Position numbers and translations under genes: made by a program. Under the pieces are notes generated by a model that was not told the DNA's origin, ran no database searches, and was given only the letters and a program-made list of their open reading frames with translations. A stretch of 37,059 bases of DNA from Perkinsus marinus ATCC 50983 (lineage: Eukaryota > Perkinsozoa > Perkinsida > Perkinsidae), in assembly GCF_000006405.1 (NCBI RefSeq), contig NW_003212352.1:36534-73592 (forward strand), read 5' to 3'. The first letter of the stretch is position 1. Every line of letters begins with the position of its first letter. Positions 1 through 9,647 of this stretch are shown in pieces.

Positions 1-644
1 ACTTGTGGAGGCTCTGATTCAGCAGCTTCCCTGACAGGGACACTAACACGGCCTTCATCGGTGGCAGAGGTGGGCCGCAGGGAGGAAGCGACCGTCGATA
101 TACCAACTTCGCAGAGTAGTGACCATGTGCTCGTATCATAGGCGAACTCGTACAGGTCACACTTGTTGGTGTACCCAAAGTGGGAGCCGCTACCACCAAA
201 GACAAACATGGACCCCGCCAATTCATCTGAGGCCGCAGTGTGGGAGGCCCGTCCGCTGGGCTTGTCGCCATGGCCCTCGATCTTGGACCAGGCCAGGCTG
301 TGCAGGTCCAGCTGGTAGAGGTCGTCGAAGCACTGCTGGCCATCGAAGCCACCGAAAATATAGAGGAACCTGGCCAGCTAACTTCAAGCGGGACCATCAG
401 ACTTTGCCTACCTCGATCGGTAGATGCACGCCGTGTGACCACTGCGGACCCTTGGGGTCTCTCCAACACAGTTGGTCAAAGGCTCCCAATACGGGTACTG
501 TCGACTGTTGCTAACCACTGATGCATCCTGGTTACTGTCAGAGGGCGAGTCGGCCGCCGACTGGGCTACTTGGGGACCACACCGAGATGAATACAGCGCG
601 GGAATGACAAAAACGGAGACTAAAATTAGACAGGCCACCTTCAC
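1..644 (-). CDS. Kelch-repeat protein, 3' part cut by window edge
   Basis: Two exons on the minus strand join across a 42-bp GT-AG intron at 370-411. The joined frame reads RSGHTACIY, then FLYIFGGFDGQQCFDDLY..LDLHSLAWSKI, then PSGRASHTAA...MFVFGGSGS...NKCDLYEFAYDTSTWSLL. These are Kelch blades: the GHTA/SHTA opening, the double glycine (FGG) and the spaced Tyr/Trp are all present. Kelch blades build beta-propellers that bind proteins; the partner cannot be read from this fragment. A hydrophobic stretch (CLILVSVFVIPALY) precedes the first blade and could be a signal peptide. No in-frame ATG lies upstream of it before the stop near 675, so the true start is probably in another exon. The 3' end is beyond base 1. 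The family call is firm; subfamily is open. Confidence 0.75.
370..411 (-). other. intron of the Kelch gene
   Basis: GT donor at 411 and AG acceptor ending at 370 on the minus strand, 42 bp. Removing it joins IYRS to FLYIFGG in frame and restores a Kelch blade. It shows the typical intron size of this window. Confidence 0.7.
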
Positions 645-700
645 ATTGACTATAACACAACACCGCTCAACACCTTAGAGCAACAACGAGCAACACCATA

Positions 701-886
701 TCATGTAGCTTCAACAGCACCAATTTGAGTGCCCTCCTCGGCCAGAGCCTGCTCTCGCTTGGCCCTTCTGGCCTCTCTTCTTTTCCTCACCAACTCCTGC
801 TGTTCCTCCTTCACCCTCACTCCCTCAGATGGGGCCGTTTCTGTTACCGCCGACGGGCCTCGACTGCCACCCTGTGTAAAGAGCAC

Positions 887-938
<52 letters not shown>

Positions 939-3900
939 ACGGAGTAGCGTATAGACCCACAGATAGCAATGACGCCTTCCTCATCCTATGCAGGGCCGTT
1001 GATGCCAGGAAGCTTGGACGGCTCGGTGCTACACCGTGGCATGAGATCATGTTGTAGTATGAAATTCACTCACCATGGCCTGAGGTTCTACCACTAGTAC
1101 GTCGTTTTAGGCGGAGGGAGCTATTCAGACGACTTGACCGTCGCCTAAAACAATGATCTATATACACATAACGAGTGCTGGTGTCTACGAGGCCGCCGAG
1201 GACTCCAATGGAAAGAGTGGATAAGCTTGATTCAAGGGGCCGATGTCCACCTTGGGTATGTATGGGAAAAGCTCACCTACGACGAGGAAACTAATCTGGG
1301 TATGGAGAGCGTGCATACCCTGTAGGAAAGCTTGATAGTAGAGGCCCGTTTCCTTCATCTGATAGTGGAGTGGTACCCAGGCTCGGATGTGGTCCACTGG
1401 TGGTATCAACGTTTTGTTCGTTTGTAGGTCGAATGGGACCTCCGCCAGCATCCCTAAGGACCAGCAAATATTCAGTAATCTTCCATCGAACCCTACCCCT
1501 CAGCTCTGCTATCGAGAGCCCTCCAGCACTGTCCGTGTGCCTCATGACAGCTCTCTGGAAATGCCATACATCGACAGGGCCTCGTCCATGGTCATTCCAG
1601 ATGTAAGAAGTGACCAACTGGACCTGACGACCACACCACCACCAAGTAGCACGCAAACGCACTTTGAAGAAGATACCAATTGCTTCTCGCAAGTGTCCTT
1701 GTCCACCGCCCCTTGGGGTCCTTGTTGCTCCTCATCGTCATCCTTAGTCTCATTAGCTGCCACTGCTGACTACAAACAACAACCCATGTTCGACCATCTG
1801 GGCCAGCCGAGGGTACACCAACCTGCATGAGCATGTTCAACTCATTAGCCTCAGCATTAGCCTTGGCGTCCTCGAGAAGACGAGACACTTTAGCGGCTTC
1901 TACAAAGAAGGCGCCCCCAGGGGCCGTATCGAACAACCACGAGACGAGGGAAACCGTGTTGGTAAGGAAGTCTGTGATTTCCTAAGACCATCGACCGTCA
2001 TAATGAGGCCCCACCAAGCACAGTGCTGACCACAAGCCCATGAAGGTTGGTCTTGAGGGACATTAGGAGGATCCTGATGGCAATCCTGGGCAACGCTAGA
2101 GCCCTAGCAGAGAGTAGCACTCCTCGTAGTTGCCATAGAGGGGCGCTACGTGGTAGATCAACACCTGATATCAATGACATACATCAGCTCACCCGTAGCA
2201 TTCGTACTGGCCCTCTCCCAAGTGGGCCCTCCAGCCTTGAGGACATCCACGAGATGCCGATAGATCGCAGCGGGGTCCTTCTCGACAGAGGCATTTAGTA
2301 GGCACTCAGATCGTATGACCAGCAGCCTCCAGTGCAAGTCCGATATCATAACATCTGGTACCTGACCATAGCCCCTCCCCCTAGCCGGTCCGTCCACCAA
2401 CAACGAGCTTACATTAAGCATGAGTTTCTGCACGACGTTGGTCTGACTGGCTGCTGCCTGGTTGCCATTCTTCGTGGGATGCTTCCTCATAATCGACAAA
2501 TTCATCATACCAGATTCGTCCTCGTCGATCATCTACCGCCAGGACATCCAGCCTGGTAGCCACCACCATGTCGAGCTTACTTGCATCAACAGTACCGCTT
2601 CCTGTGGTGATATCCTATCCCGGCCCTCGCTACTCCTCAGGAGACCACCGAGCTCACTCCTAGGCAACCGAACATGACCGACCGGCAATAGACACAACTA
2701 TGGCCACCTATGGACCATCAAAGTGAGCTGCTGCTGTTGAGGTGGCGGCTTCTCCTCAGTGGCTTCTTTCCCCTTCCTCCTTAGGTCCGGCTTCTCACCT
2801 GTCCCACCGTGAAAAGAGTTGACCAGTGCCAAAACTAACTTTTGTTTTTCTCTTCAATCGAAGCATTCTTCGCAGTCACATACTCTGTGCACATGTCCAG
2901 CAGCCGGGCAGCCGTAGTCTCTATTTCAGTACCGAAACACTGCTCAACCAGTTCGAACCTGTCGAAGAGCCACTGCTAAATGCATAGGAAAAACGATGAT
3001 ACGAGAAATACACCAAGTCAGAACTTGCTAGGAAATAACGAGTCGTTACTCCCTACGACCGGCTCGTGGGAATTCGAAACGATGATGGTGATGATGATAA
3101 GAAACAGCCGCACACGGTAAGCTCACATGTCTCGGAAAGTCCCCATCGCCAACTGGTCATTCTCATCAAGCTCTGGCCCGTCCTCCTCGAGAGTATCTGC
3201 TATTGGTCCTTATGTAGAGTCTACCACCAGAGACCAACCTGTAGAGCATCCTTCCCGCTCTGCTATCTCCTCTCTTCTTTTCTTGATGCTGCTCACGAGT
3301 GTAGTGACGTTGTCGACCAGGCCTTGGTAAGACACTCTACCTAGGAAGCATACAACCCCGAATAGGAGCCAAGCTATGCTTGCAACAGTACTCCTACTAC
3401 TACCATCTTCACCCTCCTCCGCTGCTGCCAATAAGGTCTTCACATCCCACCGTTTCAACCCTTCCATTGGACCCAGAGTAGCCTCCAGTATATCGGCTAC
3501 CTGCTGAATTTAGTGACACTTCTGGAAGCTCCCTACTGTTGGACCTCTCTGTGGGTTAATGAGCCAATGCTGTCCTCATCTACGGCTTCGAACATGTGCT
3601 GGAATAGTTCATGAAGGTTGCCCGCGGCTGCCAGCTTGGGCGACTCTGGGTACCTGTTCGCCCAACCTAGACCCAGTGTTGGAGCAGGAATATATCTTCG
3701 CTTTCCTCAGCTGGCCATAGAAATTCGGCTGGGTGTAAAAAACGACGAGAAATTTTCCTCATTGTCACCAACACATATAGCTAACCATGTGGCCTTCACT
3801 AAAAGGGTCGTGAAATCTCACCTGGTCATTATAGAAAGCTCCGTTACTGTATTGCTGGTGTCCACGTCGAGTCCTGACCGAGCAGGCATATTAAGCCAGA

Positions 3901-4703
3901 GCACTCACCAAGGCCTACTACCCCAGGAAGACTGAGAGGAGCTGCTAGTAACAGAGGAGGTCTCGATTGCGGTCTCCTTAGATGCCTCCTGCACCGTAGG
4001 CTCATCGGGAAGACCATCGCCGTCGTTGGTGACTCTAGTGAGCTCAAAGGGCGTTCGAATGTCCAAGAAGGATCGAGTGAGCCTACGACCAACCCATACA
4101 GGTACGAAGAGAGGACCAACCCAACCCCTACGTTTTAGCCCGGATGGCACTGTCGAGGCGCTTGAGGTTGTCCACTGGTGTTGGGGTGTCTCGGCTCAGG
4201 ACGAGATCATCATGTTCGAAGTGGTAAAACACTCCACCGACCTCACCCAGTTCTTCCATCACTACATAGAAGTACCTAAATTGACAACGAGTGGTGCGAA
4301 CTACAGTGCGAATCAAAGAGCCATGCAAACTTCAGTCAGTTGAATTCCCACTATAGACTACGACACTGTTGCCAACCGCCATACTCAGCTCTCACGTACA
4401 TGTTTCTAAATGTCTACAAATTGCCTCAAACGCCAAAAGAGATCTCAAAACCAGCAGTGTCCATCGCGGTTGAAACGGCATCGGGTCTTCAGCTTACACG
4501 TCAACGACCACAAGTGGTATCGGCTGAGATTTGGTCGGAGTGCTGAATTTAACACTAAACAATTCCTGCTTCGCTCCGCCTTCTATACGACTGCCCAAAT
4601 ACGTCATATGATACATATACCGATCGCTAGTGCCCCATCGCGCAATCTCCTCCTCCACTGCCACCCTGGCTGCTGCCTCCACCACTGCATTGGTGTTGAC
4701 CAT
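701..4703 (-). CDS. unrecognised multi-exon protein with EF-hand-like loop and membrane segment (exons approximate)
   Basis: A series of minus-strand fragments reads as one or more spliced genes. A good ATG is at 4703 (MVNTNAVVEAAARVAVEEE). Later exons include VVMEELGEVGGVFYHFEHDD (from about 4280), LTRSFLDIRTPFELTRVTND (about 4085) joined across a 49-bp intron, and LFQHMFEAVDEDSIGSLTHR (about 3595). The last contains an EF-hand-like loop with D, D, G, L and E at positions 1, 3, 6, 8 and 12. It is followed by a probable membrane segment (STVASIAWLLFGVVCFLG, about 3370), an acidic exon, an exon at 2158-2532, an exon with FFVEAAKVSRLLEDAKANAE (about 1910) and a highly charged tail (VRKRREARRAKREQALAEEG) ending at stop 701-703. 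I do not recognise the family, and more than one gene may be present. An AGT microsatellite sits in the last intron. Confidence 0.45.
887..938 (+). repeat. (AGT)n microsatellite, about 17 copies
   Basis: Uninterrupted AGT trinucleotide run. It lies just upstream (minus sense) of a CAG acceptor near 860 and therefore appears intronic. The poly-Ser, poly-Val and poly-Leu readings across it are artefacts of the repeat. Confidence 0.9.
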
Positions 4704-5215
4704 ATACCGTATAGAGCTGACTAATACAGAGACCCCGACTCACTACCACCGAAACCCAAGAACGAGCCAATCACAGAGATGAGCAGTGAACATGTTTTTA
4801 TAATTTTTCACCGGTGACGGTTGACAGGGTGTACACCATTCCATGTTCCCTGTGTGAGAAAATATGCACATGGTCAAATACATGTGTTGGTGGCAATATG
4901 AACATTCTGCAGAACTTTGGGGAATTCTCATCAGTTGCTGTACACTTCTACCCGAATTTTCATGTAAATTGCTGAGCCCAGCTGAGGAAAGCGCACATAA
5001 ATTCCAACCCTGGAGACGGCAGACCCTGCTGCAAACACATACAGTGAGGACTTGGGAATTTTTCTGCCCAACCACCGGCATCATGTTGATCTATTCCTAC
5101 CTAGTATTTCATCACTAATAAAATATTACCATTTTTTCATTAATAAATCGATCTCAAATTCTGGCACTGGTTTCTCGCATAGACCCGACCCTTTGACAAC
5201 CCAACACGCTTGGGG
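4704..5215. other. intergenic, no gene recognised
   Basis: Open frames here show no domain and no plausible splice pattern. An AT-rich patch at about 5115-5155 lies downstream of the next minus-strand gene and could contain its 3' end or polyadenylation signals; no exact AATAAA is seen in that sense. Confidence 0.4.
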
Positions 5216-5587
5216 TTAATAAAATGGCTCTTGTTCTCGTCGAAAGATGGTACCATCGGGAGACAGGCCAACCTCCCCTTCACAAACAGCATGCAAGAAG
5301 CCCATAAACCAGTCAGAGCTAAGGTCCTCCCATACACAGCCTAGTTCCGATATTACTTCACCAAATGGGACCTTCTGGGGCTGAGTGTCATCAGCAGAGG
5401 CGACCCAATGGCGAACACTATCCAATGCCTCCCTGCGGAGGTCGTGGGCCTTCAGAGTGCCGTCCTCATCCCGAGAGAGCTCCCCACTAGTGACCAACTC
5501 CTCAATGGCCATCGCGGCTACACACCTGATGATGAACACCACCGTAGTCGCGGTTGGTCAATTTCAACTCACACGAAGCGCTTGCAT
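5216..5587 (-). CDS. small protein, possible winged-helix fold, function unknown
   Basis: The minus strand carries a clean frame reading MAIEELVTSGELSRDEDG, then VPFGEVISELGCVWEDLSSD and GEVGLSPDGTIFRREQEPFY before a TAA at 5216-5218. The last part, with a helix-helix-strand pattern ending in DGTIFRR, resembles winged-helix tails found in replication and transcription proteins; this is pattern similarity only. A plausible first exon starts at ATG 5587 (13 nt) and joins across a 57-bp intron (5518-5574) to give 104 residues in frame. The upstream neighbour is the STN1-like gene on the same strand, separated by about 360 bp holding a diverged duplication. Confidence 0.45.
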
Positions 5588-5930
5588 GGAAGCACTCCCG
5601 TAGAATTACTCAATGGTGGTCCCACCACTATCGAGCTCAGCTATGATTTTCGGTTGACCCATTTTCGGTCATTTTCTCCTATCTCCTTACATACTACGGG
5701 TATCATCTATTCTCAAATGGTTATTCCAAGTGCATTAAAGCACCCCAATTGAGATGTTCGTTGCAAAATAATACTCTACACAGTTGGCTGTCCCACCATC
5801 TAGCTCAACTGTATTTTTGTTGTTGATACCTTTCTCAGCTCTCCTTTCCGATCTCTATACATAATACGGATATTTTCCGTGTCCAGTTGTCATTCCAATT
5901 GCATGGAGGCGATCCGAATAGTAGTAGGTG
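5588..5930. repeat. diverged tandem duplication between two minus-strand genes
   Basis: Two blocks of roughly 170-190 bp (about 5590-5755 and 5770-5930) share the order of words: a GAGCT(C/A)GAT/GGTGGGAC patch, then GTATGTA followed by a purine-rich stretch, then a TGCA(A/C)TTGGAAT patch, all read on the minus strand. The copies are interrupted by small indels. No coding potential is seen. Confidence 0.45.
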
Positions 5931-5948
5931 GAAATTAGAGTAGTGATA

Positions 5949-7089
5949 TTACTTCGATACACATTTCCCCGATAGCCGTATCGAGGTCCCATTCTCATCA
6001 AAAGGCACGTGGTATCGCGTATAGTTAGCCTCGAAGGCTCGCCTGAATTCCCTTATCTCGCTGGAGGAAGGGATAGTACCCTTGTGACGCCGCCAATCGA
6101 TCAGCACCTGAAGACGACTTTTCAAAGAGTAGTACTGTAGTGGAGATCTACGCGAATGACCGTCCTATAGGCGGCAACAGCCGAGGCAAACGCTGGTGGG
6201 AGCCTCCTGGCACAGCCCGATACATAACAGGGGAAGTCGGGCCTCCGGTGGCATCGGCATGGGCATAGAGTATACCGCTGGCAGCTGATTGGGCCTAGCT
6301 GGATGACCTCTGCTGGTCGAGGGCAATTGCAGTGCTCTGAAAAGGCCACTATACGGCTGTGTCGTCCACATGGTCCATACTGGGCATGGAAACGTAGGAC
6401 GAATGGAGCTCTAGTTTCACAAGGACACTTTACTGGGACTATCTCATTGGATGGAAACGAGCCACGGGTTGTCATTGTCACTGTGCACACAATAGCATAC
6501 CGAAGATTCTAGTCTGGACAAGGTCCCACTCCTCCACCACATCAAGCCACCACTGAGCCTCTTGGTCCGGCAGATAGTCGTATATACCCTCTAGTGAGGT
6601 GATCCTGATCTGCAGTTTGTTCCGAAATGTCCTCAAATGTCCCTTCACCCCCACAACTCTACCTAATACCAGCTCACACAGTGACAGTGACAAGGATTGA
6701 ACCCACATAGGAGCTCCGTGGCCTCGTCAGGGAGTTGCCTCCAAGCCTCGGCTGAGGACTCCCAAAGAACACAACTGAGTAACTCCCCGCTACCATCGTC
6801 AATGGACACCTCGACCAGTTTGGGTCCCCTACGAACTCCTACTATCATCCCTGAAGTACCCCCATTGGTACCAACAGAGGCGTTTGACGCAATTACCTCG
6901 TACGGCGACCTTCTCTGTGAGGATCGGCTGTTGCTCCTGGCCACTATAGGCTACACATAGAGAAGGGTGCCCCTTGGAAGCCTTGAGACTGCATGCCGGG
7001 GAGTGCAGTGTGCTGGCCAGACACTTTAGGTGAAAAGGAGCAGCCCTCTCGATTGGTATAGAGTCAAGCTGAATAGGCCTATTGGGCAT
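5949..7089 (-). CDS. OB-fold protein resembling CST complex subunit STN1
   Basis: Start ATG 7087-7089 (MPNRPIQLDS); an in-frame stop lies upstream. Exons join across introns at 6851-6896 (46 bp) and 6663-6706 (44 bp). The joined protein reads KVAVRGMIVGVRRGPKL, then VEVSIDDGSGELLSCVLW, then LCRVVGVKGHLRTFRNKL and IRITSLEGIYDYLPDQEAQW. This is the OB-fold layout of STN1/RPA32-like proteins: a V-x-G-x-V strand, the DDGSG turn, the CVLW strand, then a second basic strand (G-x-L/I-R-T-F/Y-R) as in STN1. The C-terminal exon (LKSRLQVLIDWRRHKGTI ... GTSIRLSGKCVSK) ends at TAA 5949-5951. STN1 acts with CTC1 and TEN1 on telomeric single-stranded DNA and fill-in synthesis. RPA32 is the main alternative. 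Splicing between about 6480 and 6130 is not resolved. Confidence 0.55.
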
Positions 7090-7101
7090 GTTGGTGACCA
7101 A

Positions 7102-8633
7102 GTCCTCTAAAAACTACGTCGAAGCAGTTGGGAGATTCACTGCCATGAGTAGAGAGTTCACAGACTTGGACGAGTCTGATAAACACACGAAAGTTTCGAG
7201 CTACTACCAGTAACTTGGAACGCACATATAACCGATCTCACTCACTTGACTCCTCACAGAGATGACAACTCGTTCAGATGTGGAGTATTCGTGTTCTCAT
7301 TGTGGTCCAGGGCGAGCGCGAATTACGATGGATGATTCGTCTGCGGTGAACTCGACATGAAATTTAAAAAGTTTCTAATCCTCAGTTGAAGCCATTCCTA
7401 GGGACCCATCACTGCGGATCAGCCTCAAGGCTTAGGCCGACGTAATACAACGCAATATTCGATTCTCACAGTCCCTACATAGTATTCTCGAGCATTTCCA
7501 AGGCGAGCGGTATACACAACGGAAGCGTGAAACTGTGGAAATACCGGCATGTTGCACGAAAGGTGACCTCCCACGATCCGTGTCTCCACTTCTGTACTAA
7601 ACCACTTTCGTACTAAACGATGATAGGTGAGCGATTTATACCGGATCTGGACTTTTTCGCACGCAAACGATTAAGTTTTTTAGTGGGTAAAATATCCACT
7701 GTTGTACCAAATTCTGCACGTTTTTACTCACTTTATTTTTTCCGATAAAGAAATTTTTGACACCGGGTAAAACTTTACTTCCACTTCTGCACTAAATTTT
7801 TGGGATGCTTTTGCACGGGTTAAATTTTACGACTTGGGTTTTTTCACACGTCTTAAAACGACCTGCCTTCCGCTACTGTGAGTGAAGCCCTCACTGCGAG
7901 GAGAGCCGAGGACGTCCTGCGTCTAACGAAGAGTATACATGTCGCAATTTAACAAGTCTCAACGTATAACCTCATTCGGAATGAGGAATGAGTCATTCCT
8001 TGTAGACTACAAGGAATGACACCCTACACTTGTAGACTAAGTCTACAAGTGTAGACTCCTAAATTATGTCGTAATTATTACAGACCGTTGTGCGCTCCAG
8101 CGCAGTGTACGGAGACTCATGAACCATTATACGGTTTCCCGGTGTTTGTACTTGACTGTATTACTCTGTTATTACTGTTATTGTATTGTGCGCCGTGACA
8201 CCGGTGGCGTCACGTATTTCTGCATGCGTGCTGAGGCCTTACTCGGGCACTTGCCCAGTGCTCTTAAAGGTTAGACTAAGGACAGGAGTGAGTTAAGCTT
8301 CTGATTCTTACTGGCCTGGGACTTAGGCTACAGCTTAAGTTAGTACACTGTGTTGAGGTTTACTAGCCGCTAGTGGTTATACTTCGTACGTCAAGTAACG
8401 TAGTCAAAGGTATGGTTTCGGAAATCATCAATAGATTAGGCATTATGTTCACTAGTGACTGTGGTTTTGATACATAGCGGCAAGAGTTCTGATGAGGATG
8501 CAGACATAGCTAGTTGGGTCACCCAACTTGGGTGATCAATGAACGCTTATCTTCGTCGTCCGATATTAAGGAAATATTTGTGGAATATTTAATTGACAAC
8601 TACACTCTGAGAACTCTCATAAAAGCTTTAAAC
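7102..8633. other. long gene-free stretch with palindromes and dispersed motif copies
   Basis: No convincing coding frame on either strand for about 1.5 kb. It contains T-rich patches (7670-7860), inverse-complement copies of an AGAAGTGG motif (7586-7610, 7781-7790) and three odd-centred palindromes at 7971-8054. Confidence 0.6.
7971..8054. repeat. cluster of three perfect odd-centred palindromes
   Basis: 7971-7985 has 7-bp arms around one G. 7992-8020 has 14-bp arms (GTCATTCCTTGTAG and its complement) around a single A. 8024-8054 has 15-bp arms (CTACACTTGTAGACT and its complement) around a single A. The last two share the word CTTGTAGACT. All arms match perfectly. Confidence 0.9.
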
Positions 8634-9220
8634 TCAGGTATTGAATTCCCCTTCAGGTGAGAATAACATGCTAGCTAGCGCGGGAAAGATTTCCGGAAAC
8701 CTGCTAAGTTCTTTCCTAGTAATGCATGTAGCCCAATGGTATCTCGTACTAGCTTCATCGAACACCGAAAGACGAAACCGCTGGCGGTTAAAAACAACCA
8801 CAGTAAGTCTAGCAATAACAAGAACTCCGCATAAATTACTCCCGTAACTCTGCTGTTGGACCGAAGCATTAAGTACACGTTTTGAACCATACAGCTGGCG
8901 TAGGGCTTGTACAAAAAACCCGAAGACGGGACCGACATATTCATACTGTCCATGAAATTCACCTGACCATCCACAACGGCAGATGCGGCATAGTGCCCAC
9001 ATGTGGGATCCAGAACGGGTTGAAGATAGAGCTCACGGCCTTTCAGGATGCTATCAGGGACCCGCGAGAAGCCGAAGTGAGTTTTTCCCACCAATACGCC
9101 TCGAGCAGCTGTAACCCCACCCTGCCGACAGAGCATAGCCATCCACATATCCACAATGTCATCAGGAATAGTACTTCCTTGAGTCAGGAGCTCTGCTTTG
9201 TTTTCGACCGTGACGGAGAG
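8634..9220 (-). pseudogene. Ulp1/C48-type cysteine protease, frame broken in a T run
   Basis: Minus-strand reading gives GRELYLQPVLDPTCGHY, AASAVVDGQVNFMDSMNMSV, then in another frame FVQALRQLYGSKRVLNAS and VQQQSYGSNLCGVLVIARL, ending at a stop at 8634-8636. This matches the Ulp1/SENP catalytic core: His in GHY, Asp in MDSM, the oxyanion Gln in QQQ and the nucleophile Cys in LCGV. The frame changes by one base inside a run of six T (minus strand, about 8922-8927), with no room for an intron there. The copy is therefore a pseudogene, or the run length is mis-sequenced. The upstream start is not found; the frame opens after a TAG near 9222. C48 domains occur in SUMO proteases and also in several DNA transposons; the flanking motifs favour the latter. 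Confidence 0.6.
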
Positions 9221-9254
9221 CTATTCGATCAACTATTTGCTATTTTTGGTCTAA

Positions 9255-9450
9255 GGCGAGCGCTATTTCATTTGGTTCAGAAGTGGTTTGACAGTGTTAC
9301 AAGGTCAATCAACTGGGTCAAATTTTCCACAAAAGGAACGATTTTAGCACAGAAGTGGTTCGCGGAGCGAAGCGCTTCCCAAAGGGAAGTTTTCAAAATA
9401 GGGGCGAGCGCTACTTGATCTGGTTCAAAAGTGGATTGGTACAAAAGTGG
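9255..9450. repeat. direct repeat pair and motif cluster
   Basis: The word GGCGAGCGCTA(T/C)TT..T.TGGTTCA(G/A)AAGTGG occurs at 9255-9286 and 9403-9434. Further copies of the AGAAGTGG/AAAAGTGG core are at 9351-9358 and 9443-9450. The same core occurs inverted on the far side of the C48 protease, at 7586-7593, 7602-7609 and 7781-7788. Confidence 0.65.
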
Positions 9451-9647
9451 CGTAATCCAATGATCGAAATAGGACTTTCTCATCCAACAGTTTTCTCTGC
9501 TCACAGAAAGTGCACTATTAGCCACATGAGCTTGTGAAGTCCGGGGTGAAATCAGTTACCCTAGTGTGGTCACTCACTGAGGTTTACAGTGTAGACTCCT
9601 ATGGACTGGCATTTTCCTATCAGTTGCATTATTGCTGTAGAGTTGCT

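Noticed and set aside
119-521. Plus-strand frames over 119-521
   Set aside because: They are shadows of the minus-strand Kelch exons, which carry real repeat signatures.
725-1057. Frames with poly-Ser, poly-Val or poly-Leu
   Set aside because: They arise from the AGT microsatellite at 887-938, which appears to be intronic.
1542-1936. PAM16/Magmas-like similarity (FVEAAKVSRLLEDAKANAE and MDEALSMYGI)
   Set aside because: The J-like core expected after these segments (GSFYLQSK type) is not found in the following exons.
8882-9418. 178-codon plus-strand frame
   Set aside because: It is mostly antisense to the C48 protease, whose catalytic motifs are on the minus strand, and it then runs into the direct repeats.
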